A stretch of 64,000 nucleotides of DNA from Acidovorax sp. A1169 (GTDB taxonomy: Bacteria; Pseudomonadota; Gammaproteobacteria; Burkholderiales; Burkholderiaceae_C), in assembly GCF_030704685.1 (NCBI RefSeq), contig NZ_JAUZDX010000001.1, positions 496,001 through 560,000 of the forward strand, given 5' to 3'. Each line of letters starts with the position of its first letter. Positions within the stretch are counted from its first letter, which is position 1. The notes beneath the pieces are model-generated. The model was given only the letters and a program-made list of their open reading frames with translations. It was not told where the DNA came from and made no database searches. The translations under genes were made by a program, and so were the position numbers. Positions 34,229-43,042 of this stretch are shown here, piece after piece.

Positions 34229-35535
34229 GGTGTCAGTGTCGGTGTGTGCATGCGTGCCAGCCGTTCGGTGGCAGGCGGGTGTGAATAGTAGAAACTCACG
34301 TAGAGCGGGTCGGGCGTCAGCGTGGAGGCGTTGTCCTCGTACAGCTTGAGCAGGGCCGAAGACAGATCCGCACCACTGGCCTGGGCGACGGCATAGGCGT
34401 CTGCCTGGAACTCGTGCCGGCGCGACTGCCGCGCGAAGAGCGGGGAGATGAAGAAGGTGAACACCGGCACGGCCAGCATGAACAGCAGCAGTGCCAGCGC
34501 GTCGTTCGGGGCGGACGCCACACCCGCGTCGAGCGAGATGCTGGGCCGCACGCCCAGGCCTGTGTAGAACCACACTTGGTTGGAGAGCCAGCCCAGCAGC
34601 GCGAAGCCCGCCAGGCTCATGGCGAACAGGCCCACGATGCGCTGGATGATGTGGCGGTGCTTGAAGTGCCCCAGTTCATGGGCCAGCACGGCTTCCACCT
34701 CGCCGGGCGCGAGCTGGCGCAGCAGCGTGTCGTAGAACACCACCCGCTTGGCCGCGCCAAAGCCCGTGAAGTACGCGTTGGCGTGCGCGCTGCGGCGGCT
34801 GCCGTCCATCACGAACAGGCCCTTGGCCGAGAAGCCGCAGCGCTGCATGAGCGCGGTGACGCGCGCCTTGAGGGACTCGTCTTCGAGCGGCTGAAATTTA
34901 TTGAACAGCGGCGCGATGAAGGTCGGGTAAACCACCATCAGCAACAGGTTGAAGCCCATCCAGAAGCACCAGGCCCAAAGCCACCACATCGGGCCGGCAG
35001 CGCCCATGAGCCACAGGATCAGCGCCGCGATGGGCAGCCCGATGAGGGCGCCCACCAGCAGGCCTTTGAGCGCGTCGGCCAGCCACAGGCGCAGCGTCAT
35101 CTTGTTGAAGCCAAAGCGCTCCTCCACCACGAAGGTCTGGTAGAGCGACAGCGGCAGGTCGATGAGCCCGCTGATGGCCGCGAATGCCGCCAGCAGGGCG
35201 AGCTGCTGCCACATGCCGCCGCCCAGCACGGCGAGCAGCGCCTGGTTCAGGGCATCCAGGCCGCCTAGCAGCGTCCAGCCCAGCAGCACGGCGGCACCGA
35301 GTGCCATTTCCAGCAGCCCCAAGCGTGCCTTGGTGATGGTGTGGTCGGCCGCCTTCTGGTGCGCAGCCAGGGGAATGCGTTCGGCAAACGCCGCCGGCAC
35401 GCTGGCACGGTGGCCTGCCACGTGGCGGATCTGCCGGCTGGCCAGCCAGAACTTGAGCGCCAGGCCGATGACCAGGGCCGCGGCAAAGGCCAGCGTGAGC
35501 AGCATCGAGGGGGAGAAGTCTTCTGTGTTCGGCAT
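34225..35535 (-). CDS. M48 membrane metalloprotease, Ste24/CAAX-prenyl-protease type
   Basis: 436 residues with about seven hydrophobic helices; FNKMTLRLWLADALKGL and VYPTFIAPLFNKFQPLEDESL are Ste24 family landmarks. The zinc site is VLAHELGHFKHRH (HExxH) with the third ligand in RRHEFQADAYA. In bacteria this family clips unknown membrane-associated substrates. First gene of a leftward M48-phhB-rsgA unit, with ATGA coupling to phhB. Divergent from orn across only 29-38 bp, so the two promoters must overlap. Confidence 0.93.
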   Translation of the reverse strand: MPNTEDFSPSMLLTLAFAAALVIGLALKFWLASRQIRHVAGHRASVPAAFAERIPLAAHQKAADHTITKARLGLLEMALGAAVLLGWTLLGGLDALNQALLAVLGGGMWQQLALLAAFAAISGLIDLPLSLYQTFVVEERFGFNKMTLRLWLADALKGLLVGALIGLPIAALILWLMGAAGPMWWLWAWCFWMGFNLLLMVVYPTFIAPLFNKFQPLEDESLKARVTALMQRCGFSAKGLFVMDGSRRSAHANAYFTGFGAAKRVVFYDTLLRQLAPGEVEAVLAHELGHFKHRHIIQRIVGLFAMSLAGFALLGWLSNQVWFYTGLGVRPSISLDAGVASAPNDALALLLFMLAVPVFTFFISPLFARQSRRHEFQADAYAVAQASGADLSSALLKLYEDNASTLTPDPLYVSFYYSHPPATERLARMHTPTLTP

Positions 35536-35564
35536 GTACCGGGGAGTTTAGGGGATAGGAGACA

Positions 35565-36161
35565 ATGCGCGCCATGTCAGAAGCCAACAACCCCACCCCC
35601 GTAAAGCTCGCCAAATCGGACCAGAACCTGGTCTGGCTCGATTGCGAAATGACCGGCCTGGAGCCCGACACCGACCGATTGCTGGAGATCGCCGTGGTCG
35701 TGACCGGCCCCACCCTGGAGCCCCGCGTCGAAGGCCCGGTGTTTGCGATCCACCAGTCGGACGAATTGCTCAATGGCATGGATGCCTGGAACAAGGGCAC
35801 CCACGGCCGCAGCGGCCTGATCGACAAGGTCAAGGCGTCCACCGTGACCGAGGCCGAGGCCGAGCAGCAGATCATCGCCTTCCTGGCCCAGTACGTGCCC
35901 AAGGGCAAGGCGCCCATGTGCGGCAACAGCATCGGGCAGGACCGGCGCTTTCTGGTGCGCTACATGCCCAAACTGGAACAGTTCTTCCACTACCGCAACG
36001 TCGATGTGAGCACCCTCAAGGAGCTGGCCAAGCGCTGGAAGCCCGAGGCCTACAGCAGCTTCAAGAAGGCGCAAAAGCACACGGCCCTGGCCGATGTGCA
36101 CGAATCCATCGACGAGCTCGCGCACTACCGCCAGCACCTGCTGTCCGTGGACGTGAAGTAA
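35565..36161 (+). CDS. orn: Oligoribonuclease
   Basis: A DEDDh 3'-5' exoribonuclease that degrades 2-5-mer RNAs and pGp[22 protein letters not shown] (ExoI, with Asp and Glu), [12 protein letters not shown] (ExoII) and [15 protein letters not shown] (ExoIII, with His and Asp) are all intact. 198 residues from the ATG at 35565, where AGGAG lies only 3 bases upstream; 189-195 residues is usual and an ATG at 35574 (MSEANNP) gives 195 with a 12-base spacing. Either start is possible. Its removal of pGpG links it to c-di-GMP turnover. Confidence 0.95.
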   Translation: MRAMSEANNPTPVKLAKSDQNLVWLDCEMTGLEPDTDRLLEIAVVVTGPTLEPRVEGPVFAIHQSDELLNGMDAWNKGTHGRSGLIDKVKASTVTEAEAEQQIIAFLAQYVPKGKAPMCGNSIGQDRRFLVRYMPKLEQFFHYRNVDVSTLKELAKRWKPEAYSSFKKAQKHTALADVHESIDELAHYRQHLLSVDVK

Positions 36162-36486
36162 ATCTCCGGGGCGCTCGGGCTCCCTTCCCGGTCACGGGAT
36201 GAGGCTGTGCGGCTTGCAAGTTTTCGAAGTTGAGGGGTATTGCGGGGAAACCCTTAATCGTGTCATAATCGCTGGCTGCGCAGGAATCCCTCGCAGATTG
36301 TGCATCTCCCCTCACACACCGGGCTTGCCAGCCGACTGTCCAAGACAGTGCAGGACTGGCGAATAACGCCCACCCGCCTTGACCTTCTGAGTCAGCGCAG
36401 GTTTCGTTTGATGGTTGATGTTTTTTAACCATTTAACGAAGCCAACCGTGGGCTCCGCCTGCGGCCGTCTTCGTGAGAGAAAAATC
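36162..36486 (+). other. 325-bp gap: promoter and long leader of the DEAD-box gene
   Basis: No coding sequence. A promoter lies at 36240-36269 and leaves a leader of roughly 210 nt containing several inverted segments, including TGGTT...AACCA around a T-rich loop (about 36411-36431). Long leaders are typical of cold-inducible DEAD-box helicase genes. Confidence 0.55.
36240..36269 (+). promoter_or_regulatory. Promoter of the DEAD-box helicase gene
   Basis: TTGCGG at 36240-36245 and CATAAT at 36264-36269 (18-bp spacer), with a TGT extended -10. The only good -10 in the orn-helicase gap, about 215 bp before the start codon. Confidence 0.6.
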
Positions 36487-38415
36487 ATGACCGACACCTC
36501 CTTGGTGCAGGGCGAATTCGCGCCTGCCGACACTTCCTTTGCTGCCGACATTTCCGTGCAGTCCCTCCCCCTCGACGCCGTGGTGGAATCCGCCGCTGAA
36601 GCCGATGCCGCCGTGACCGCCGAACCCAATGGTTTCGTGGAACTGGGCCTGGCCCCTGAACTCGTGCAGGCCGTGGCCGACCTGGGCTACACCCAGCCCA
36701 CCAGCGTGCAACTCAAGGCCATTCCCCTGGCCATGGGCAGCGATGCCTCGAAGTTCATCGACCTGATGGTCTCCAGCCAGACCGGCTCGGGCAAGACCGC
36801 CGCCTTCCTGCTGCCCGTGCTGCACACGCTGATCAACCAGCAAGCCGCTGCCGAAGCCGAAGAACGCGCTGCCTTCGATCGTTCCGTGGCCGAAGCCGCC
36901 GAGCGTGGCGAACCTGCTCCCAAGCGCGCCAAGCGCAAGGACCCTACCAGCTCGCGCAACTTCAAGGCCGCCACCCCTGGCGCTCTGATCCTGTGCCCCA
37001 CGCGTGAACTGGCGCAACAGGTGGCGCACGACGCCATCGACCTGGTCAAGCATTGCCGTGGCCTGCGCGTTGCCAACGTGGTGGGCGGCATGCCTTACCA
37101 ACTGCAGATCGCCAAGCTGCAGAACGCCGACCTGGTTGTGGCCACCCCCGGCCGCCTGCTGGACCTGCAGCGCTCGATGCAGATCAAGCTCGACAAGGTG
37201 CAATTCCTGGTCGTCGACGAAGCCGACCGCATGCTCGACCTGGGCTTCTCGGACGACCTGGCCGAACTGAACCAGCTGACCGCCCAGCGCAAGCAGACCA
37301 TGATGTTCAGCGCCACGTTCGCGCCGCGCATCCAGCAATTGGCCATGCGCGTGATGCACGACGGCGGTTCGTCGGTGCAGAAGGTGACCATCGATTCTCC
37401 GCAAGAGAAGCACGCCAACATCAAGCAGATGCTGTACTGGGCCGACAACGCCCAGCACAAGCGCAAGCTGCTGGACCACTGGCTGCGTGATACCACGATC
37501 AACCAGGCCATCGTTTTCGCCAGCACCCAGGTGGAGTGCGACGGCCTGGCCAACGACCTGCAACAAGAAGGCTTCTCGGCAGTGGCACTGCACGGTGCCC
37601 TGAGCCAGGGCCTGCGCAACCGCCGCTTGATGGCGCTGCGCGCCGGCCAGGTGCAGATCCTGGTGGCGACCGATGTGGCCGCCCGCGGCATCGACGTGCC
37701 CACGATTACCCACGTGTTCAACTTCGGCCTGCCCATGAAGGCAGAGGACTACACCCACCGCATCGGCCGTACCGGCCGTGCCGGCCGCGACGGCCTGGCT
37801 GTGACCTTCGCCGAGTTCCGCGATCGTCGCAAGATCTTCGACATCGAAAGCTACAGCCGCCAGCAGTTCAAGTCGGAAGTGATCGCCGGCATGGAACCCA
37901 CGCAGCGCTCGCCCCAGGCACCGCGCGGTGGCGACTTCGGTGGTGGCCGTGGCGCCCCCGGCCGTTCGTACGACAACCGTGAAAACCCATCGCGCGGCCG
38001 CTTCAACGGCCCCGCACGTGGCAATGACCGCGGTGGCAACGACCGTGGCGGTTTCGGTGGTGGCTTTGGCGGCGGCTTTGCCGGCCGTGGCAGCGACAAC
38101 CGCGGCGCCGCCCCCCAGGGTGGCGGCCGTGAAGGTGGCTACCAGGGTGGCAACGGTGGTGGCGGCTACGGCGCTCCCCGTGAAGACCGTGGCTTTGGTG
38201 GTGGCGCTCCCCGCCGCGATGCCGATGGCTATGGCCGCAAGCCAGGCTTCGGTGACGCGGGCCAGGGCCGCTTTGCCCCCCGTGCCGACGCCGGTGCACC
38301 GCGTGGTGACTTCGCTCCCCGCAAGCCCGCATTCTCCAAGCCAGCCGGTGCTGGCGGCGCCAAGCCGTTCGTGGCCCACGACGCACGCAAGCGTCCTGCC
38401 CGTCCTGCACGCTGA
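36487..38415 (+). CDS. RhlE-like DEAD-box RNA helicase with Gly/Arg-rich tail
   Basis: 642 residues. Q motif GYTQPTSVQLKAIP, motif I SSQTGSGKTAAF near residue 97, Ia PTRELAQQ, II VVDEADRML near 243, III MFSATF, V ATDVAARGID and VI HRIGRTGRAGR near 425 make a complete helicase core. Between motifs I and Ia there is a charged insert of ~45 residues (AEERAAFDRSVAEAAERGEP). From ~477 to the end the tail is Gly/Arg-rich with repeated RGG, GGGFGG and RDRGG-type runs, an RNA-binding low-complexity tail. Likely role in RNA remodelling or ribosome assembly, perhaps at low temperature. Strong terminator follows. Confidence 0.93.
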   Translation: MTDTSLVQGEFAPADTSFAADISVQSLPLDAVVESAAEADAAVTAEPNGFVELGLAPELVQAVADLGYTQPTSVQLKAIPLAMGSDASKFIDLMVSSQTGSGKTAAFLLPVLHTLINQQAAAEAEERAAFDRSVAEAAERGEPAPKRAKRKDPTSSRNFKAATPGALILCPTRELAQQVAHDAIDLVKHCRGLRVANVVGGMPYQLQIAKLQNADLVVATPGRLLDLQRSMQIKLDKVQFLVVDEADRMLDLGFSDDLAELNQLTAQRKQTMMFSATFAPRIQQLAMRVMHDGGSSVQKVTIDSPQEKHANIKQMLYWADNAQHKRKLLDHWLRDTTINQAIVFASTQVECDGLANDLQQEGFSAVALHGALSQGLRNRRLMALRAGQVQILVATDVAARGIDVPTITHVFNFGLPMKAEDYTHRIGRTGRAGRDGLAVTFAEFRDRRKIFDIESYSRQQFKSEVIAGMEPTQRSPQAPRGGDFGGGRGAPGRSYDNRENPSRGRFNGPARGNDRGGNDRGGFGGGFGGGFAGRGSDNRGAAPQGGGREGGYQGGNGGGGYGAPREDRGFGGGAPRRDADGYGRKPGFGDAGQGRFAPRADAGAPRGDFAPRKPAFSKPAGAGGAKPFVAHDARKRPARPAR

Positions 38416-38446
38416 TCGCACAGAGACCCTGGTCTGAAGGGTCATG

Positions 38447-38480
38447 AAGGGCTGGCACCGCAAGGTGCCAGCCCTTTTTT
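38447..38480 (+). terminator. Intrinsic terminator after the DEAD-box gene
   Basis: AAGGGCTGGCACC (38447-38459) pairs perfectly with GGTGCCAGCCCTT (38464-38476) around GCAA, followed by T to 38480. Confidence 0.93.
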
Positions 38481-38551
38481 GCGTCGGCAGCTTGCACAGG
38501 CCCGGTTTTCCCTGGCCATGTCGTCAATAATTGTCCACGGAGGAAATTTTC

Positions 38552-40021
38552 GTGGTGTCATCTCTATCCTCGGGGGCCGATTACGAGCACATGTTCGAGT
38601 TGACGCCCGTGTCCTTGTGGCTTGAGGACTTCAGCGAACTCAAGCAGCTGTTCGACGGCTGGCGCGCGCAAGGGGTGACCGATGTCCGTGCTCATCTGGC
38701 CCAGGACCGAGCCCGCCTGCGTCAGTGCAGTGCATCCTTGCGCGTCCTTCAGGTCAACCGCCGCACCCTGGAGCTGTTCTCTGCCGACAGCCTGGAGCAC
38801 CTGGTCGCCAACCTGGACAAGGTCTTTCGCGACGACCGGCACGATACCGCAGCGCACGAGCTGGCGCAGCTGTGGGACGGGCAACTGGAGTTCTCCAACC
38901 AGACGGTGAACTACACACTCGATGGCCGGCGCCTGGACGTGCAGGTGCGTGCGCGCATCCTGCCCGGCCACGAGCACGACTGGAGCCGTGTGCTCGTTTC
39001 GCTCGAAGACAACACCGTGCAGTTCAACGATGCGCGCCGCATCCAGCGCAGCGAGCAGTACGCGCGCGACCTGTTCGAGCATTCGCCCGTGTCGCTCTGG
39101 GTCGAGGACTTCAGCGCGGTCAAGAACCTGCTCGATGGCGTGCGTGCCCAGGGCATCGGCGATTTCAAGACCTTCCTCAAGGTGCACCCGGACTTCGTGG
39201 CCCGCTGCATGCAGGAGATCCGCGTCATCGACGTGAACCAGCAGACCCTGCGCATGTTCGGAGCCTCCAGCAAGGAGATGCTGCTCAACAGCATCGGCCG
39301 CGTGTTCCGTGGCGAGATGCACGAATCCTTCGGCGAACAACTGCAGGACCTGTGGGAGGGCAAGACCTTCCAGCAGCGCGAGGTGGTGAACTATTCGCTC
39401 TCGGGCGATGCGGTGAACATCCACATGCAGTTCTCGGTGCCCGACAGCCACCGGCACGATTGGGGCCTTGTGCTGCTGTCGCTGGTGGACATCACCGCCC
39501 GCAAGAAGGCCGAGGCCTACCTTGAGTACCTGGGAAAGCACGACGTGCTGACCCAGTTGCGCAACCGCGCCTTCTATGCCGAAGAGCTCAACCGGCTCAC
39601 GCGCAAGGGGCCCTGGCCGCTGTCCGTCATCGCCATCGACCTCAACGGCCTCAAGGTCGTCAACGACGAGCAGGGCCATGCGGCCGGTGACTCCATGCTG
39701 CGCCGCGTGGGCGAGGTGCTGGCCAAGGCCGTGGATGCCCCGGCCTGCGCGGCACGCATCGGTGGCGACGAGTTCACCGTGCTGCTGCCGGGCACCGACG
39801 AGCGCGGCGCCCTGGCATTGCAGGAGCGCATCATCTCCATGCTGGACCTGAACAACCAGTTTTACCCCGGCCAGCACCTGAGCCTGGCCATGGGTATTGC
39901 CAGCTGCCAGTCCGGCGATGCGGTGGAGGCCACCATCAACCGTGCCGACCAGGCCATGTACGCGGAAAAGAACCGCTACTACCAGCAAAAGAACATCGAC
40001 CGCCGGCAACCGGGGTCGTGA
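38552..40021 (+). CDS. GGDEF diguanylate cyclase with duplicated PAS-like sensor
   Basis: 489 residues. The N-terminal two thirds is a tandem duplication: residues ~11-157 and ~169-313 share the pattern PVSLWxEDFS, DGxRAQGxxDx, QxNxxTLxxF, VFR, LWxGxxxF, VNYxL, HDWxxVLxSL. Each resembles a PAS-type sensor. The C-terminal GGDEF domain has an intact GGDEF (residues ~404-408) after FYAEELNRLTRKGPWPLSVI. The RxxD I-site normally five residues ahead reads DAPA, so product inhibition should be absent. Start: GTG at 38552, with GGAGG 8 bases upstream; that RBS lies inside the longer frame from TTG 38531, so the shorter form is preferred. Likely makes c-di-GMP. Confidence 0.92.
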   Translation: MVSSLSSGADYEHMFELTPVSLWLEDFSELKQLFDGWRAQGVTDVRAHLAQDRARLRQCSASLRVLQVNRRTLELFSADSLEHLVANLDKVFRDDRHDTAAHELAQLWDGQLEFSNQTVNYTLDGRRLDVQVRARILPGHEHDWSRVLVSLEDNTVQFNDARRIQRSEQYARDLFEHSPVSLWVEDFSAVKNLLDGVRAQGIGDFKTFLKVHPDFVARCMQEIRVIDVNQQTLRMFGASSKEMLLNSIGRVFRGEMHESFGEQLQDLWEGKTFQQREVVNYSLSGDAVNIHMQFSVPDSHRHDWGLVLLSLVDITARKKAEAYLEYLGKHDVLTQLRNRAFYAEELNRLTRKGPWPLSVIAIDLNGLKVVNDEQGHAAGDSMLRRVGEVLAKAVDAPACAARIGGDEFTVLLPGTDERGALALQERIISMLDLNNQFYPGQHLSLAMGIASCQSGDAVEATINRADQAMYAEKNRYYQQKNIDRRQPGS

Positions 40022-40045
40022 TGCCGGGGCCGGTGCTGGGGCGGG

Positions 40046-41278
40046 TCAGAGATTGACGGGCATGCGGCCGATGTCGGGCCAGCGGTGGTGCAGGTAGATC
40101 CATGCCAGCATGCCGATGCCCATCATCAGCAAGGATGACAGGGCCAGCAAAATGGTCGAATGCATCACCAGCGGGGCGATCACACCCGCCACCAGCCCGT
40201 TGGCCGTGGAACCCACAAAGGCCTGCATGGACGAGGCCATGCCCCGCCGCTCGGGGTACAGGTCCAGCACCAGCAGGGTCACCACCGGCACCATGAGGGC
40301 CCAGCCAAAGGCAAACGCCGCAATCGGCAGCAGTGCCCACCCGACATGCGCCGGGAACAGCAGGTTGGCCGCCAGGTTCAGCAGCGCCACCGTGAACATG
40401 ATCAGAAAGCCGTGGCGGATCTGCCGCTTGGGCGGAATGCGCCCGGCCAGGCGCCCGCTGAGCCAGGCCCCGCCCATGATGCCCGAGATGGTGAGGATGA
40501 AGAACCAGAAGAACTGCGTGGGCGCCAGCGACAGGTGGTCCCCGAGGAAGGCGGGCGCCGACAGTACGTACAGGAACATGCCGTTGAAGGGCACGCCGCT
40601 GGCCAGCGCCAGCAGCACGAAGCGCGCGCTCGAACCCAGCTGCACATAGCCCTGCATCAGGTGGCGCACGTTGAAGGGCTGGCGCTGCTCGATGTGCAGC
40701 GTCTCGGGCAGCAGCCGGTAGTTGGCCGTCCACAGCACGACACCCACCAGGGTCAGGAACCAGAAGATGCTGTGCCAGCCGGTGTGCACGAACAGCCAGC
40801 CCCCCACGATGGGTGCGATGGCCGGGGCCACGCCGAAATAGATCGTGACCTGGCTCATCACCTTCTGGGCCTGGGCGGGCGGGAACATGTCGCGGATCAC
40901 CGCCCGCGAGACCACGATGCCTGCGCCCGCAGACAGGCCCTGGAGCGCACGGAACACCACCAGTTGCCCGATGGTCTGCGACAGCGCGCAGCCCGCCGAT
41001 GCCAGCGTGAACACCGCAATGCCCCACAAGATCACCGGCCGGCGGCCGAAGCTGTCGGCCAGCGCACCATGGAACAGGCTCATGAAGGCAAAGCCGAACA
41101 GGTAGGCCGACAGCGTCTGCTGCATCTCCACCGGCGTGGCACCCAGCGCCGCCGCAATGCCCGAAAACGCCGGGATGTAGGTGTCGATGGAGAACGGCCC
41201 CAGCATGCCCAGCACCGCCAGCAGCACCGCCAGGGCCCAACGGGGTGCTTTCCAGAGCAGATGGGCTTGTGGGTTCAT
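40046..41278 (-). CDS. Bcr/CflA-family MFS drug exporter
   Basis: 410 residues from the ATG at 41278. A 12-helix MFS protein with the DHA1 A-motif GALADSFGRRPVILWG after helix 2, the C-motif-like GVAPAIAPIVGGWLF in helix 5, and PFSIDTYIPAF in helix 1, all typical of the Bcr/CflA branch. Substrate unknown (drug or amino-acid export are both known). It lies beyond the end of the cellulose operon on the same strand (189-bp gap), is probably separately transcribed, and converges with the GGDEF gene (24 bp between stops). Confidence 0.92.
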   Translation of the reverse strand: MNPQAHLLWKAPRWALAVLLAVLGMLGPFSIDTYIPAFSGIAAALGATPVEMQQTLSAYLFGFAFMSLFHGALADSFGRRPVILWGIAVFTLASAGCALSQTIGQLVVFRALQGLSAGAGIVVSRAVIRDMFPPAQAQKVMSQVTIYFGVAPAIAPIVGGWLFVHTGWHSIFWFLTLVGVVLWTANYRLLPETLHIEQRQPFNVRHLMQGYVQLGSSARFVLLALASGVPFNGMFLYVLSAPAFLGDHLSLAPTQFFWFFILTISGIMGGAWLSGRLAGRIPPKRQIRHGFLIMFTVALLNLAANLLFPAHVGWALLPIAAFAFGWALMVPVVTLLVLDLYPERRGMASSMQAFVGSTANGLVAGVIAPLVMHSTILLALSSLLMMGIGMLAWIYLHHRWPDIGRMPVNL

Positions 41279-41467
41279 GCGGGAGGAGCCGGGAGTTCGT
41301 GAGGGGTGCGCCGCAGGCGGGCAGGAAAGAGGCCCGACGCGTGGCGGGCTCTCCGACCGATTATGCGGGAAGCGGCGGCCTGCGGCACTGTGCCAGCGCA
41401 ATCCCTGCACCAGATTGGGGCTGCCCGGCCTGCACCCAGGCGCAAAGCGCCCCAGGTCCCCGATGCA

Positions 41468-43042
41468 TCAGTAGGTATAAGGAATCCACTCCCCATTGCC
41501 CGACTTCATCATGTACTTGCCGGCGGCATTACGCATCACGATCACGTCCGCGTTCTCCGAGACGAAAGGCGTCGTTTCGGGCGCCTGCAGCCGCTCGGAC
41601 AGCGGGCGGGCTGACGGCGCATAGGGGCTGTCGCCGAGCAGGTCGCCCAGCAGCGTGAACAGGCCCAGGTAGCTCATGGGCTGGTTCACCACCACCGGCG
41701 CGACGGGCTGCGCGTCGGCGGCCTTCTTCATGCCGACCAGCTTCACGGCGGCCGGCACGAGGGTGATGCGCGGGCCGGGGATCTCGCGCATGCCGGAGAT
41801 CTGGATCTTGTCGCCGCGCAGCGAGGCGCCGTGCTCGGGCACCAGCACCACCACCACCGGGCGGCCAGCGCTCTCCAGCTCCGAGATGAACTTGTCGAAG
41901 TCGGCCATCAGCTGCACCAGGCGCGGCTTGTAGGTATCGAGGCTGCTGCGAGAGCTCATGCCCGGCACGCGGTTGCCGTCGTGCAGCGAGATGGTGTTGT
42001 AGTACATCGCCACGGGCGCGCCGCCGCTCTGGGCGCTGCGCTTCTTCCACCACTGCGACAACAGTGCGTAGTCGTTGTAGATCGGCGAGCCGTCGAAGTT
42101 CTGCATGTGCACCGGCGCATCCTGGTTGCGCTGCAGCTTTCCGGCCAGGCCCCCGCGCTGCTCCAGGGTGTGGGCGAATTCCTCGTACACGCCATCATGG
42201 TTCAGCAGGCCTGCCGTTTGGTAGCCCAGCTTTTCCAGGTTGGGGAACACGTAGCACTGCGGATCGATACCCTCGTACAGCTTCTTGTGCGGCGTCTGCC
42301 CGCAGGAGCCGTGCAGCACCCGCAGCGAGGCCGGGCCGCTGTAGCTGGCCGCGCTGTTGAAGTTGGTGAACAGCACGTCAAAGCGCTGCAGCAGCGGGTG
42401 GTTGCGCTGGCCTACAAACTCCATGTCGTCCCAGGACAGCGAGCACACGTGCAGCAGGATGATGTCGAAGGGCGGCGTGCTGCCCGCGGCCGAGGTGAAC
42501 TGCAGGCGTTTCTGGCCCTCGCTGGCGTAGAACTTCTGCAACAGGGCGTCGGGGTCAGAGGCATCGGCCGGCTGCGTGCCATCGCCCTGGCTGGCCAGGG
42601 TGCCGCCGGCTTCATTTTCCTGGGCCTTGTGCTCCTGGATGGCCGCCACCAGCGGCACGCTGAGGATGCCGACCAGGGCAAACGTGGCAAAGCGCACGCG
42701 GCGCGCCAGTGCTGCGTACAGGAACAGTCCGGCAATGGCCAGCACCAGCGCCGCAGGATTCACCAGCCGCGTGGCCAGCTCCAGCCAGTAGTCGGCGCTG
42801 AAGCCGGCCAGCGCCTTGAGCTGCGATAGCACGCGTGCCGGCGTGGGCAGATAGGAGTCGTGGTAGAGCAGCGCCAGCGCTGCCGGCCAGGCCAGCACCG
42901 CGCGGGTGCGCTGCAGCAGCCGGTGGCCAATGGGTGGCAGCAGCGCCAGCCACAGCAGCAGGTTCAGCCACCAGTTGAAGCCGATGTAGCCGGAGAAGGT
43001 CAGGCCAACCTTGGCCAGGAAATACAGGTTCCAGTAGCTCAT
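41468..43042 (-). CDS. bcsG: Cellulose phosphoethanolamine transferase BcsG
   Basis: 524 residues. N-terminal ~5 membrane helices (YIGFNWWLNLLLWLALLPPI onward), then a periplasmic alkaline-phosphatase-superfamily domain: DIILLHVCSLSWDDMEF, FNSAASYSGPASLRVLHGSCG around the Ser nucleophile, and VVVLVPEHGASLRGDK with metal-binding His/Glu. It transfers phosphoethanolamine from PE to cellulose. Its ATG overlaps the bcsA stop as ATGA. It is the last gene of the operon, whereas in enterobacteria bcsG belongs to a separate divergent bcsEFG unit. Confidence 0.92.
   Translation of the reverse strand: MSYWNLYFLAKVGLTFSGYIGFNWWLNLLLWLALLPPIGHRLLQRTRAVLAWPAALALLYHDSYLPTPARVLSQLKALAGFSADYWLELATRLVNPAALVLAIAGLFLYAALARRVRFATFALVGILSVPLVAAIQEHKAQENEAGGTLASQGDGTQPADASDPDALLQKFYASEGQKRLQFTSAAGSTPPFDIILLHVCSLSWDDMEFVGQRNHPLLQRFDVLFTNFNSAASYSGPASLRVLHGSCGQTPHKKLYEGIDPQCYVFPNLEKLGYQTAGLLNHDGVYEEFAHTLEQRGGLAGKLQRNQDAPVHMQNFDGSPIYNDYALLSQWWKKRSAQSGGAPVAMYYNTISLHDGNRVPGMSSRSSLDTYKPRLVQLMADFDKFISELESAGRPVVVVLVPEHGASLRGDKIQISGMREIPGPRITLVPAAVKLVGMKKAADAQPVAPVVVNQPMSYLGLFTLLGDLLGDSPYAPSARPLSERLQAPETTPFVSENADVIVMRNAAGKYMMKSGNGEWIPYTY

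Noticed and set aside
38531..38551. TTG at 38531 as the start of the GGDEF gene
   Set aside because: The GGAGG ribosome-binding sequence lies downstream of that codon and is well spaced from the GTG at 38552.
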